This document shows, in pieces, positions 15,819 through 22,937 of a stretch of DNA of 23,395 bases. This stretch comes from Phycisphaerae bacterium. GTDB taxonomy: Bacteria > Planctomycetota > Phycisphaerae > Phycisphaerales > SM1A02. The notes below the pieces were generated by a model. The model was given only the letters and a program-made list of their open reading frames with translations. It had not been told where the DNA came from and did no database searches. Location: positions 1-23,395 of the forward strand of contig JABJQE010000221.1 of the NCBI GenBank assembly GCA_018663565.1, in the 5' to 3' direction. The translations under genes were made by a program, and so were the position numbers. The first letter of the stretch is position 1; each line of letters starts with the position of its first letter.

Positions 15819-16336
15819 GGTTTCGACCCGCCGGGTAGTTTATCTTCTTGCCCACCAACAGTTTGCGTGATCTCGTTGTCGTAACCAACTGTCGCACAAC
15901 GAGATACACTGCCCGCCGAGTCGATGGAAGCATCAATACGCGAGATGATTTCTGCTGCGTGGGTGGCAAAGAGCAGGCTGATGCCACCCGTGTCAAACAC
16001 GCCGCCTCGCAGGCGAGGCGAAACGTAGCCGCCCTCCTGATCGTGCCGAAATCGCTTTATCTCAGACCAGCGTAACACTCGTGTTCGCAGTGGGTAACGC
16101 ACAGCAATGCCATGCTGATCCATGCGGTACTTGCTTGGCAAAAAGAAGCGATTGAGGGTGATGAACAGGAAGAGGATGGAGCCGCCAGCGGCCCAGGGAC
16201 TGAGCACTGGGTCAGCCACAATTGCCCCCACCAACACGCCGCAGAACAACACCAACCCGATGGCCACAATCGCCTTGACCGGATGGGCTCGAAGCGGGTG
16301 GGCGGTCCATTCAAATGGCGTGTTTGGCGTATCCAT
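15815..16336 (-). CDS. small membrane protein with PH-like domain, first gene of the MutL operon
   Basis: The 173-aa product has two close membrane helices (about 21-40 and 46-62), then a strand-rich part beginning KYRMDQHGIAVRYPLRTRVLRWSEIKRF in pattern (split around 69-96), which resembles bacterial PH-like domains that follow helix pairs. A hydrophilic tail (about 140-173) completes it. The ATG at 16336 was chosen because the longer reading frame adds 44 residues unlike any domain and overlaps the divergent transporter gene. No strong ribosome site or promoter is seen. It shares ATGA with the next gene, so it belongs to the operon, but may be a lineage-specific addition. Confidence 0.6.
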   Translation of the reverse strand: MDTPNTPFEWTAHPLRAHPVKAIVAIGLVLFCGVLVGAIVADPVLSPWAAGGSILFLFITLNRFFLPSKYRMDQHGIAVRYPLRTRVLRWSEIKRFRHDQEGGYVSPRLRGGVFDTGGISLLFATHAAEIISRIDASIDSAGSVSRCATVGYDNEITQTVGGQEDKLPGGSKP

Positions 16337-16390
16337 GGCAGATTTGAGATGGTACAGCAGCACGCGATCACGGGACTCATCAGCACTATC

Positions 16391-17179
16391 ATGGCCAAAA
16401 TGACCACCGTGATCCTGCTCACAGCGGCCATTTTCGCTCTGGCCATCCTGTATTCGTCGGTTGGTCACGCTGGCGCCTCGGGATATCTAGCGGCCATGGC
16501 CATCGTGACCGTGATGCCACAAGAAGAAATGAAGGCTGTGGCGCTGACGCTCAATATCTTTGTGGGTGTCATTGGCAGCTATCGCTTCATGAAAGCCGGA
16601 CACTTCAAGTGGAGCACATTCTGGCCATTCGCCGCGTGCGCCGTGCCGCTCGCCTTTATTGGCGGGCTATGGGAACTTCCTCCGCTGGTATTCAAACCGC
16701 TCATTGGTGTCGTGCTGGTGTACGCGGCAATCGTGCTCGCGGCGCGAGTGTACAAGTCGCGGAACACCACAGCGCAAGCCGCTGCTGTGAACGCAGCGCC
16801 ACCTAGGATGCCCACACTTCCGATTGCGATGTCCACTGGCGGCGTGCTCGGGCTGCTTGCGGGGCTGACCGGCACGGGCGGGGGAATCTTTCTCTCGCCG
16901 ATGCTCCTGCTGGCAAACTGGGCAAGTCCGCAACGCACGGCTGCAGTGTCGGTTGTCTTTGTGTTGGTGAACTCGGTGGCCGGGCTCGGTGGCGTCATTT
17001 CAGACGGGCCGACTCTACCTTCCGCATTGCCCTACTACGCCGCCGCAGCCATCGCCGGCGGCCTCATCGGTTCAGGGATCGGAGCGAAAAAACTCCCGGG
17101 CGATAGCATTCGACTCCTGCTCGCGCTCGTCCTACTGATCGGCGCGGCCAAAATGTTTATCACGGCGGTGTCATACTAA
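16391..17179 (+). CDS. TauE/SafE-type membrane transporter
   Basis: The 262-aa product has about eight membrane helices in two halves, each beginning with a glycine-rich motif typical of this family: YSSVGHAGASGYLAAMAI (about 21-38) and GLLAGLTGTGGGIFLSP (about 151-167). Family members are linked to export or uptake of small organic or sulphur-containing anions such as sulphite, sulphoacetate or sulphonates; the substrate here is unknown. The start is uncertain: ATG at 16391, ATG at 16400 or ATG at 16349 are all possible and none has a good ribosome site. It diverges from the MutL operon across only about 54 bp and is followed 6 bp later by the methyltransferase gene. Confidence 0.8.
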   Translation: MAKMTTVILLTAAIFALAILYSSVGHAGASGYLAAMAIVTVMPQEEMKAVALTLNIFVGVIGSYRFMKAGHFKWSTFWPFAACAVPLAFIGGLWELPPLVFKPLIGVVLVYAAIVLAARVYKSRNTTAQAAAVNAAPPRMPTLPIAMSTGGVLGLLAGLTGTGGGIFLSPMLLLANWASPQRTAAVSVVFVLVNSVAGLGGVISDGPTLPSALPYYAAAAIAGGLIGSGIGAKKLPGDSIRLLLALVLLIGAAKMFITAVSY

Positions 17180-17185
17180 ACACCA

Positions 17186-18193
17186 ATGCTTGCCAACAGA
17201 CTCTCCAATCGAATGCGGCATCTCGCAAAGTGGGCCCGGCGACACGGGACCTCGTGTTTCCGCCTGTATGAACGGGATATCCCTGATTATCCAGCAATTG
17301 TTGACTGGTACGCCGACGCAGATGCCACCAACCAAGCAACCGATGGCGACGCGGTCGCGTGGTTGTTTGAGCGAACAAAGGACGACACGCCCGAAGAACG
17401 AGACGCCTACCGCCGGCATGCCGAATCCGAAATACTCAGCGGACTTGGTATCTCCAAGGACCGGCTGCACATCAAACATCGCGGACGACAACGAAGCGAA
17501 GATGGTGGCCGCGAACAGTATGAGCGACTCGGCACAACGGGCCTCACGAAGATCGTCGAGGAATTCGGATTGAAGTTTGAGATCAACCTTTCAGACTATC
17601 TCGATGTCGGACTCTTTCTCGATCACCGACCGATGCGCCGCGCCATTGGCGAGCGGTGCCGCGGCAAGCGTGTACTAAATCTGTTTGCATACACCGGATC
17701 ATTCAGTGTGCACGCCCGGGCAGGCGGCGCGGCAGCGACCACGACGATTGATATGTCACGCACATACCTTGATTGGTACGCGAGAAACCTCGCACTCAAC
17801 CAGTACTCACTCGATTCATCACACCGCAGCATCCTCGGTGATTGCCTAGCCTGGCTCGAACAAGGCCCAAGCGGCGTCGACGATCGGTATGACATCGTGA
17901 TCTGCGACCCGCCCACATTCTCGAATTCAAAGCGTATGCAAGCAGACTCGTTCGCCATCCCGCGAGATTTGCCCGAGCTCATGCACGCGGCATCGCGATT
18001 CGTCGCCCCAAGAGGTGAGATCATCTTCTCTACCAATGCCAGGCGATTTGATTTCGCAGAGGCCGCCGTGCCACGTGGATTCGGGTGCAAAGAAATCAGC
18101 AACCGATCCGTGCCCGATGATTTTCGCAATAAGAAGATCCACCGATGCTGGCGACTTGCGGAGGGCTGGACGCAACGCACCCCCGCCCAATAA
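17186..18193 (+). CDS. RlmK-type 23S rRNA (guanine-N7) methyltransferase
   Basis: The 335-aa product matches the C-terminal half of E. coli RlmKL (RlmK), which makes m7G2069 in 23S rRNA using S-adenosylmethionine. Signs are ANRLSNRMRHLAKWARR at the start, CFRLYERDIPDY (24-35), NLSDYLDVGLFLDHRPMR (134-151), the SAM loop LNLFAYTGSFSVHA (164-177) and the catalytic motif DPPTFSNSKRM (241-251), which is nearly identical to RlmK. The RlmL half, which makes m2G2445, is absent, so this is a stand-alone enzyme or a homologue with a shifted target. It probably shares a transcript with the transporter. Confidence 0.85.
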   Translation: MLANRLSNRMRHLAKWARRHGTSCFRLYERDIPDYPAIVDWYADADATNQATDGDAVAWLFERTKDDTPEERDAYRRHAESEILSGLGISKDRLHIKHRGRQRSEDGGREQYERLGTTGLTKIVEEFGLKFEINLSDYLDVGLFLDHRPMRRAIGERCRGKRVLNLFAYTGSFSVHARAGGAAATTTIDMSRTYLDWYARNLALNQYSLDSSHRSILGDCLAWLEQGPSGVDDRYDIVICDPPTFSNSKRMQADSFAIPRDLPELMHAASRFVAPRGEIIFSTNARRFDFAEAAVPRGFGCKEISNRSVPDDFRNKKIHRCWRLAEGWTQRTPAQ

Positions 18194-18207
18194 TGGACGG
18201 GGGCGCG
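18176..18207. terminator. GC-rich hairpin between convergent genes
   Basis: CCCCCG (18180-18185) pairs with CGGGGG (18198-18203), extended by CGC/GCG outside one mismatch and two inner pairs, around a loop AATAAT. It covers the stop codon of the methyltransferase gene and lies just before the end of the convergent lectin gene. There is no U-tract; a bidirectional terminator is likely by position. Confidence 0.5.
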
Positions 18208-18235
18208 TGATGTAGTGCAATTGGTGTTCGGACGC

Positions 18236-20476
18236 TCAGGGGCAGACCGAACCGAATTCACTCAGGATCACGAGCACGTCGTTGATGTCCACAACACCAT
18301 CGGGCACCAAATCGCCCAGGCAGGCCGGTGGACAGTTGGCATCAACGCAAGAGACGCCATCGCCGGCGTAAGACCCTTCTGCTGCGAAGCAGTTCGCAGC
18401 GGTCCCCATCATGCATGCGCCATTGACGCAGCACGCACCTGCCGGCAACCCCTGGCACTCATCCGGCACACCATCGGCCGGATTCACATCAAGTGCGCCA
18501 CCGAGAATCTCACAGACATCTGATGTGCCGTCGCCATCGCAGTCGGCAAGTGATTCGCACTCGTCGGGAATGCTGTTGGCATTGCAGTCGCTCGATGTGC
18601 CGTCTGCGATATCGCACTCGTCGGGAATGTCGTTGGCGTTGCAGTCCTGAGAGGTACCGTTTACAAGGTCCTCACTATCGAGTACACCGTTGTCATTGCA
18701 GTCCTCGCAGCCCCCCGGAAGTTCGCAGCAGTCGGGAACGCCGTTGCCATCATCATCGGCGTATGTGCCATCCAGAATCTGCCCGAAGTCGATGATGCCG
18801 TCGCCGTTGCAGTCGGCGGACCACTCAAACATGGCAGCCCACTCGGTTGTCTCGGACATATCAAGCCAAATGCCGTTCTCTTGCCATCGAATACCCATGA
18901 TGTTGGCGCCTTCTCCCCCATCAGGCAGGTTGTCCGGCTGATCGGCGCCATCGCTGTAGCCCCAGTTGGTGTACTGCCAAGGTTCGCCGGTCACCCATCG
19001 CCATCCACCGTCGGGCTCGGCATAGTCAGGTGCACTAGTGTCCTGGAATCCGCCGGTGTGGTATGCACTCTGGGGCGCTGCCGCATCATGGACGGCCTCG
19101 ACGAATACTCCCTCCGCCTCGGACGTGATGGTGACGAGGTGCGCGCCCTCTGCTTCTGCCAGTGCCGTCCATGCGGCGTTGTTCAGATCGCCGAGGCGAT
19201 ATGAATACCAATGCCCATTCCCCCCGTCGGCCTCGATCCATTGGACTGCATCACACGGTTCCCCTGCATCACAACAATCCGGCACACCATTGCCGTCATC
19301 GTCGGCGTATGTGCCATCGAGAATCTGCCCGTAGTCGACGATGCCGTCGCCGTTGCAGTCAGCCTCGAATTCGACGACTGCTTGCCATGCCAGTGTCGAT
19401 ACATCGTTCCAGTTGCCCGCCTCGCCACCGCAGCATGAGCCGACGAAGTGCTCGGTGCCACCACTGTTGTTGGGCTCTCCTGGACCCCAGTTGGTCCATT
19501 CAAAGGGCTCGCCTGTCACCCACCGCCAGCCACCGTTGGGCTCGCTGAAATCGGGCGCGTCCATGTCCTGATACCCACCGAAATGTCCGCCGAGCCCATG
19601 CTGGGCCATGAAGGCGTACTCCGCTGCGGAGGTCGGGGTGACGAGATGTCCGCCGACCGATTCGACGTATTGCTCGCGAGGCCAGAACTCATAATGTAAC
19701 GGTTCCGCACAGTCCTCGGTAAAGCACATTGTTGCATACCAATGGCCATTGCCGCCCTCTGCTTGGGACCACTGCACGGGCTCGATCGACCAACCATGGC
19801 CTTCGGGCGCGGTCCCACCATCACACGGTTCCCCTGCATCACAGCAATCCGGCACACCATTGCCGTCATCGTCGGCGTATGTGCCATCAAGAATCTGCCC
19901 GTAGTCGACGATGCCGTCGCCATTGCAATCGGCCTCGAATTCAATCATGTAGGCATACATATGGTGGCCGGTCCAACATTCATATATGTCATTCCATGTC
20001 CCGTAGCTTTCGCCGCCTGTATGAGCGAAGTCCTCGGCTCCGCCATCATTGGATGGGGCACCCCCGCCCCAGTAAGTCCAATCCCAAGGCTCACCAGTGA
20101 CCCATGTGAATTCTCCTGGCTCCTGGTCATCGGCATCCTGAAAGGCGCCAATCCACACCCAGGTATAACTGCCGTCGGCTGCAGTTGCTGGCGGCAGATT
20201 AGCCTGAATGAACGCATTCTCAGTCGCACTGGTGAGTGTTCCAAGGTGACCGCCACGCTGAATTGCGTTATCGCGAGCCTCAGTCCAGCAGAACATGTCG
20301 TTCATGTCAGCTGAAACAATCACTGAATACCAATGCCCATTCCCCCCCTCGGCCTCGGTCCATTGAACCGCATCGGCTACTGCCACCGTTGGCAGAACAA
20401 GCATCGCTAGCGCGGTCGGGATGCCCAATCGCGTCAGACGCCGTGAAGTTCCTGTCTTGTGTGTCTCATGATTCAT
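18236..20476 (-). CDS. secreted three-module C-type-lectin protein with calcium loops and dockerin-like C-terminus
   Basis: The 746-aa product has a signal peptide (1-36, cleavage likely after VAVADA). Three similar modules follow at about 37-219, 233-410 and 410-590. Each opens with VQWxEAxGGNGHWY, continues with a C-type-lectin-like domain (WVTGEPxxWTxWG, GGxExF, GxWND) and closes with a calcium-loop unit of the form DCNGDGIVDYGQILDG and DDDGNGVPDCC. A run of DCNxNxIPDEC thrombospondin-3-like repeats (592-675) and a cysteine-rich GACC...C stretch (680-715) come next. The last part, GDLVPDGVVDINDVLVILSEFG, resembles a single-repeat, GC-type dockerin, suggesting extracellular anchoring or sorting. 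GGAG lies 8 nt before the ATG. It probably binds glycans at or outside the cell surface; the ligand is unknown. Confidence 0.85.
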   Translation of the reverse strand: MNHETHKTGTSRRLTRLGIPTALAMLVLPTVAVADAVQWTEAEGGNGHWYSVIVSADMNDMFCWTEARDNAIQRGGHLGTLTSATENAFIQANLPPATAADGSYTWVWIGAFQDADDQEPGEFTWVTGEPWDWTYWGGGAPSNDGGAEDFAHTGGESYGTWNDIYECWTGHHMYAYMIEFEADCNGDGIVDYGQILDGTYADDDGNGVPDCCDAGEPCDGGTAPEGHGWSIEPVQWSQAEGGNGHWYATMCFTEDCAEPLHYEFWPREQYVESVGGHLVTPTSAAEYAFMAQHGLGGHFGGYQDMDAPDFSEPNGGWRWVTGEPFEWTNWGPGEPNNSGGTEHFVGSCCGGEAGNWNDVSTLAWQAVVEFEADCNGDGIVDYGQILDGTYADDDGNGVPDCCDAGEPCDAVQWIEADGGNGHWYSYRLGDLNNAAWTALAEAEGAHLVTITSEAEGVFVEAVHDAAAPQSAYHTGGFQDTSAPDYAEPDGGWRWVTGEPWQYTNWGYSDGADQPDNLPDGGEGANIMGIRWQENGIWLDMSETTEWAAMFEWSADCNGDGIIDFGQILDGTYADDDGNGVPDCCELPGGCEDCNDNGVLDSEDLVNGTSQDCNANDIPDECDIADGTSSDCNANSIPDECESLADCDGDGTSDVCEILGGALDVNPADGVPDECQGLPAGACCVNGACMMGTAANCFAAEGSYAGDGVSCVDANCPPACLGDLVPDGVVDINDVLVILSEFGSVCP
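18726..18817. repeat. diverged copy of the lectin calcium-loop repeat
   Basis: This is the third copy (C-terminal module) of the DNA encoding the calcium-loop unit. It keeps long matching blocks with the other two copies (for example GGCGTATGTGCCATC) but has many third-position and several other changes, so it is older. Confidence 0.8.
19249..19372. repeat. 124-bp direct repeat in the lectin gene, copy 1
   Basis: This stretch matches 19819-19942 with 5 differences by my reading over 124 bp and no gaps. The offset is 570 bp, one module. It encodes the FEADCNGDG...CCDAGEPCD linker unit. Confidence 0.9.
19819..19942. repeat. 124-bp direct repeat in the lectin gene, copy 2
   Basis: Partner of 19249-19372. 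Matches stop abruptly at both ends, where the lectin domains themselves are well diverged. That pattern suggests gene conversion or recent duplication of the linker only. Confidence 0.9.
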
Positions 20477-20511
20477 CGTCTTGTCTCCTGTTGCAGTCCC
20501 CGGCGAATGCG

Positions 20512-20551
20512 GGTGGTTCCGAGTACACGGCTCGGTTTCGAACGAACCACC
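20512..20551 (-). other. two-tier hairpin in the leader of the lectin gene
   Basis: GGTGGTT (20512-20518) pairs with AACCACC (20545-20551), and inside it CCGAG (20519-20523) pairs with CTCGG (20531-20535). It lies about 36 bp upstream of the lectin ATG and may shape its mRNA 5' end. No clear promoter was found between 20477 and 20738; the rest of this stretch holds the hydrophobic frame described at 20634-20705. Confidence 0.35.
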
Positions 20552-20633
20552 GACTCGGAAAGCCCTGCGACAGCAGGGGGCAAGGAGGGCAAGAAATGGC
20601 AGGAAATATGTTGGTGGACACGCCCAGAGTGGA

Positions 20634-20705
20634 TTAAAGGCGTTTGAAGCGTCTCAGGGCGATCAAAGCGGCAACGCCGCCGCCCACAACCAGACCCAGC
20701 ACCAC
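20634..20705 (-). other. possible 23-aa membrane peptide or read-through tail of dusB
   Basis: In the dusB frame after its TGA, 34 sense codons run to a TAA at 20634. They encode a strongly hydrophobic glycine/valine helix (GWPVVLGLVVGGGVAALIAL) followed by RRFKRL. This is the shape of a single membrane anchor with positive-inside tail, as in PEP-CTERM-like ends. A GTG at 20703-20705 with AGGG about 8 nt upstream could start a separate 23-residue peptide. Whether it is translated is unknown. Confidence 0.25.
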
Positions 20706-20706
20706 G

Positions 20707-20730
20707 GGCCAGCCCTGAAAGTGGCTGGCC
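20707..20730 (-). terminator. perfect hairpin 8 nt after the dusB stop
   Basis: GGCCAGCC (20707-20714) pairs perfectly with GGCTGGCC (20723-20730) around an 8-nt loop. By position it could be the transcription terminator of dusB, though no U-tract follows. It could alternatively influence stop-codon decoding. Confidence 0.45.
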
Positions 20731-20738
20731 TCGGAAAT

Positions 20739-21737
20739 TCAGGCCATTACTTCGACGCGGCTTTCCCTGTGTACCTGCAATGCCCGGCGGATATCGGCGC
20801 TGCACGTAGCGGCGCGGACGTCATCCTTGAGTTTCCAAACGCCGTGCATCCCCTTGGCATAGCGGCTAATGCCGCTGCGTAAGCGGTGGATCGCTGCCCG
20901 CTCGTCGTGGTGTTCCAGAATCAGATCGAGGTGGCGCTCGATGATGTCGAGCCACTCCAAGCGGGTTGGTTCGGCAAGGTCGATTCCATCTCGCAGCTTG
21001 GCCTGAATCTGGCGGAAGAGCCAGGGTTTGCGCAAGGCCCCGCGGGCGACCATCACGCCGTCGCAGCCAGTTCGTTCAATCATGTCGACGGCGTCTTGGG
21101 GAGATTGAATGTCGCCGTTGCCGATCACGGGAATCGAATCGACAGCAGCAACGACCTCGGCAATGCCCTCGTGCCGAACACTTCCCTTGAAGAACTGCTC
21201 GGTCGTGCGACCATGCACTGTTATGGCGGCGATGCCAACTTGCTCTAATCGCTGCGCAAGTTCCGGTCCGACGATTCGGCCGTCATCTAACCCCAGACGA
21301 ATTTTGGCTGTTACTGGCGCGCCAGTTTTTGGTGTGATCGCCTCGACCATACGCTCGGCTAGTCGCACTGTGTCATCGATATTGCATAGCAATAGCGACC
21401 CGCCATGCTTCTTGGCGACCTTGTCGACCGGGCAGCCCATATTGATGTCCACGATGACGGCGCCGTGATCGACGGCCCAAAGCCCGGCTTCTGCCAGCGG
21501 GTCCTCGCCATTGCCATACACCTGCATGCAAAGCGGCGAGTCTGCCTCGCACGTGGCTGCCAGTTTCATTGCCTTGGGCGCCTCCCGAAGGATGCTGTGC
21601 ACATTGAGCAAATCCGTGCTCGCAAGACCAACTCCGCCAAGTTCCCGGCACAGAAGCCGAAAGGGCAGATCACAATGTCCCGCCATGGGGGCAAGCAATG
21701 CATTGGAGTCAAGTTGGACAGAGCCGATCTGTAGCAT
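20739..21737 (-). CDS. dusB: tRNA-dihydrouridine synthase, DusB type
   Basis: The 332-aa product is an FMN enzyme that reduces uridine in the tRNA D-loop. Family motifs are LLAPMAGHCDLPFR (14-27, with HC in place of the usual VT), VIVDINMGCPVDKVAKKHGGS (catalytic Cys102 within it), AKIRLGLD (Lys145), ITVHGRTTEQFFKG, IPVIGNGDI and VMVARGALRKPWLF. The ATG at 21737 was chosen because it precedes the family start (IGSVQLDSNALLAPMAG) by two residues; GAGGG lies very close to it, which is not ideal. A GTG at 21803 would add 22 unlike residues. DusB (NifR3) is the best subfamily fit, but the Dus subfamily is not certain. Confidence 0.88.
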   Translation of the reverse strand: MLQIGSVQLDSNALLAPMAGHCDLPFRLLCRELGGVGLASTDLLNVHSILREAPKAMKLAATCEADSPLCMQVYGNGEDPLAEAGLWAVDHGAVIVDINMGCPVDKVAKKHGGSLLLCNIDDTVRLAERMVEAITPKTGAPVTAKIRLGLDDGRIVGPELAQRLEQVGIAAITVHGRTTEQFFKGSVRHEGIAEVVAAVDSIPVIGNGDIQSPQDAVDMIERTGCDGVMVARGALRKPWLFRQIQAKLRDGIDLAEPTRLEWLDIIERHLDLILEHHDERAAIHRLRSGISRYAKGMHGVWKLKDDVRAATCSADIRRALQVHRESRVEVMA

Positions 21738-21864
21738 CCCTCTATCGTAGGGAATTGTGATCAGTGCACTGTTGTTTTTCTCTCGAGTCGTATCCGCCGC
21801 CACGCCCTTGCGATGCCAGACTCAGTTGGTGGCCAGATTGATCGGATTGGGCACTGCCAGCTGC

Positions 21865-22857
21865 TTAGACGAGCGCCGCTTGCCGAGCCCGCGCTGCGGC
21901 GATCAGTCGACGGACGAAGAGCGGATGCCCACCAGCATCAAGCGAGATGCAATCGTCGGCGCTGGCAAACGAGCCTTCGGGGTAAAAGATGCCGCAGTTC
22001 GCATTGATCTCAAGGACGTGCGGCACTCCGTCGTGGTCGACACGCACGTCGATGCGCGCATAGCCAGCCGCGTTCATTTCAACAAACAGATCCGCCGCGT
22101 GTTGTTTGAGCAGACCATTGAGTTTGGTATTGGTTACTCGCGCGGTGCTGAGGCCTTCATATGTGACCCACTTGAGGTCCTCGGTCTTGAAGGCTTCGCC
22201 CTTTGGGAAGACGTATTTGACCGGCGGGTAGGCGATCGGACGATCGGGGTCTCGTGGATTCTCCGCCACAAGCACGGTGCATTCATCCCCTTCAATATAT
22301 TCCTCGATCAGTGCGGCGCCGTGGCGGCGAATGAATTTCTTGGCCTGAATCATCAAGCCGCTCTTCGACACAACCTTGGACCGCTTGCTGATATCGATGC
22401 TGGCGTAACTGTTGTAGTGTTTGACGAAGAGAGGGAATCGAAGTTTCTTGGCCGCCTTTCGAACGTCCGCCTGGGTGCGGACGATGATGCCGCGTGGCGT
22501 TTCAATGCCAAGTCGTTTACAAGCCGTCTTGATCTGGCGTCGGGTCGGTTCAAAGCACTTGCTCGTAGCACCTGTAAAGGGCACACCGGCGCGTTCGAGC
22601 ACGCGAATAACTTCGACTCCAGGGATATCGTGCTGCTCGGCTCCGCCATCGCAGAGGTTAAAAAATATGTCGATAGGCCGGCCATTCACGCCTTCACGAA
22701 GCAGCGTCCGGACTTCGTGGGGAGCTTCTACTTTCTCGCCGAGCATGACCGCATGCCAGTCTGCTTCGGGCATGTGCGGCCGGGGGTCGCACGGCCAGTC
22801 GTAGCTTGGCAGTTCGGGATCATCGAGATCTTGATTGGTCAAGAGGCAGATAAGCAC
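21865..22857 (-). CDS. ATP-grasp ligase, D-Ala-D-Ala ligase-like
   Basis: The 330-aa product has the ATP-grasp layout. An N-terminal domain contains IDIFFNLCDGGAE (62-74) and GVPFTG (91-96), typical of D-alanine-D-alanine ligases. The ATP-binding lysine is in FPLFVKHYNS (141-150), with ALIEEYIEGDECTVLV (182-197) after it and the Mg-binding acids in YARIDVR (266-272) and LEINANC (282-288). Such enzymes join two carboxylate/amine substrates with ATP. The usual glycine-rich KP...SxGI loop is altered to KHYNSYASID, so the substrate may differ from D-alanine. No cell-wall genes are adjacent. The GTG start (22857) is the first possible one, since TAG lies 12 nt upstream, with GGTAG 9 nt before it. 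Confidence 0.8.
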   Translation of the reverse strand: MLICLLTNQDLDDPELPSYDWPCDPRPHMPEADWHAVMLGEKVEAPHEVRTLLREGVNGRPIDIFFNLCDGGAEQHDIPGVEVIRVLERAGVPFTGATSKCFEPTRRQIKTACKRLGIETPRGIIVRTQADVRKAAKKLRFPLFVKHYNSYASIDISKRSKVVSKSGLMIQAKKFIRRHGAALIEEYIEGDECTVLVAENPRDPDRPIAYPPVKYVFPKGEAFKTEDLKWVTYEGLSTARVTNTKLNGLLKQHAADLFVEMNAAGYARIDVRVDHDGVPHVLEINANCGIFYPEGSFASADDCISLDAGGHPLFVRRLIAAARARQAALV

Positions 22858-22902
22858 GTTGTTACGCTACCAAACATCGACCAGATCGGGTTGTATAGCG
22901 TT

Positions 22903-22931
22903 TTGATGGGATGGAATCCCCAACGTATATT
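22903..22931 (+). promoter_or_regulatory. candidate sigma70 promoter in the dnaK upstream region
   Basis: TTGATG (22903-22908) and TATATT (22926-22931) are separated by 17 bp; they match four and five of six consensus positions. Transcription would start near 22938 and run towards dnaK, giving a leader of about 390 nt. No CIRCE operator or clear heat-shock sigma site accompanies it. Confidence 0.55.
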
Positions 22932-22937
22932 TTTGCG

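Noticed and set aside
16112..16390. N-terminal extension of the transporter gene
   Set aside because: The extra residues are hydrophilic, precede the normal family start and overlap the opposite-strand PH-like gene.
18726..19942. CRISPR-like or tandem repeat array
   Set aside because: The repeats are few, about 120 bp long, in frame, and encode protein linkers; spacing equals the lectin module length.
20707..20741. selenocysteine insertion (SECIS) at the dusB TGA
   Set aside because: DusB has no selenocysteine position at its end, and the loop lacks the bulged G/U features of bacterial SECIS elements.
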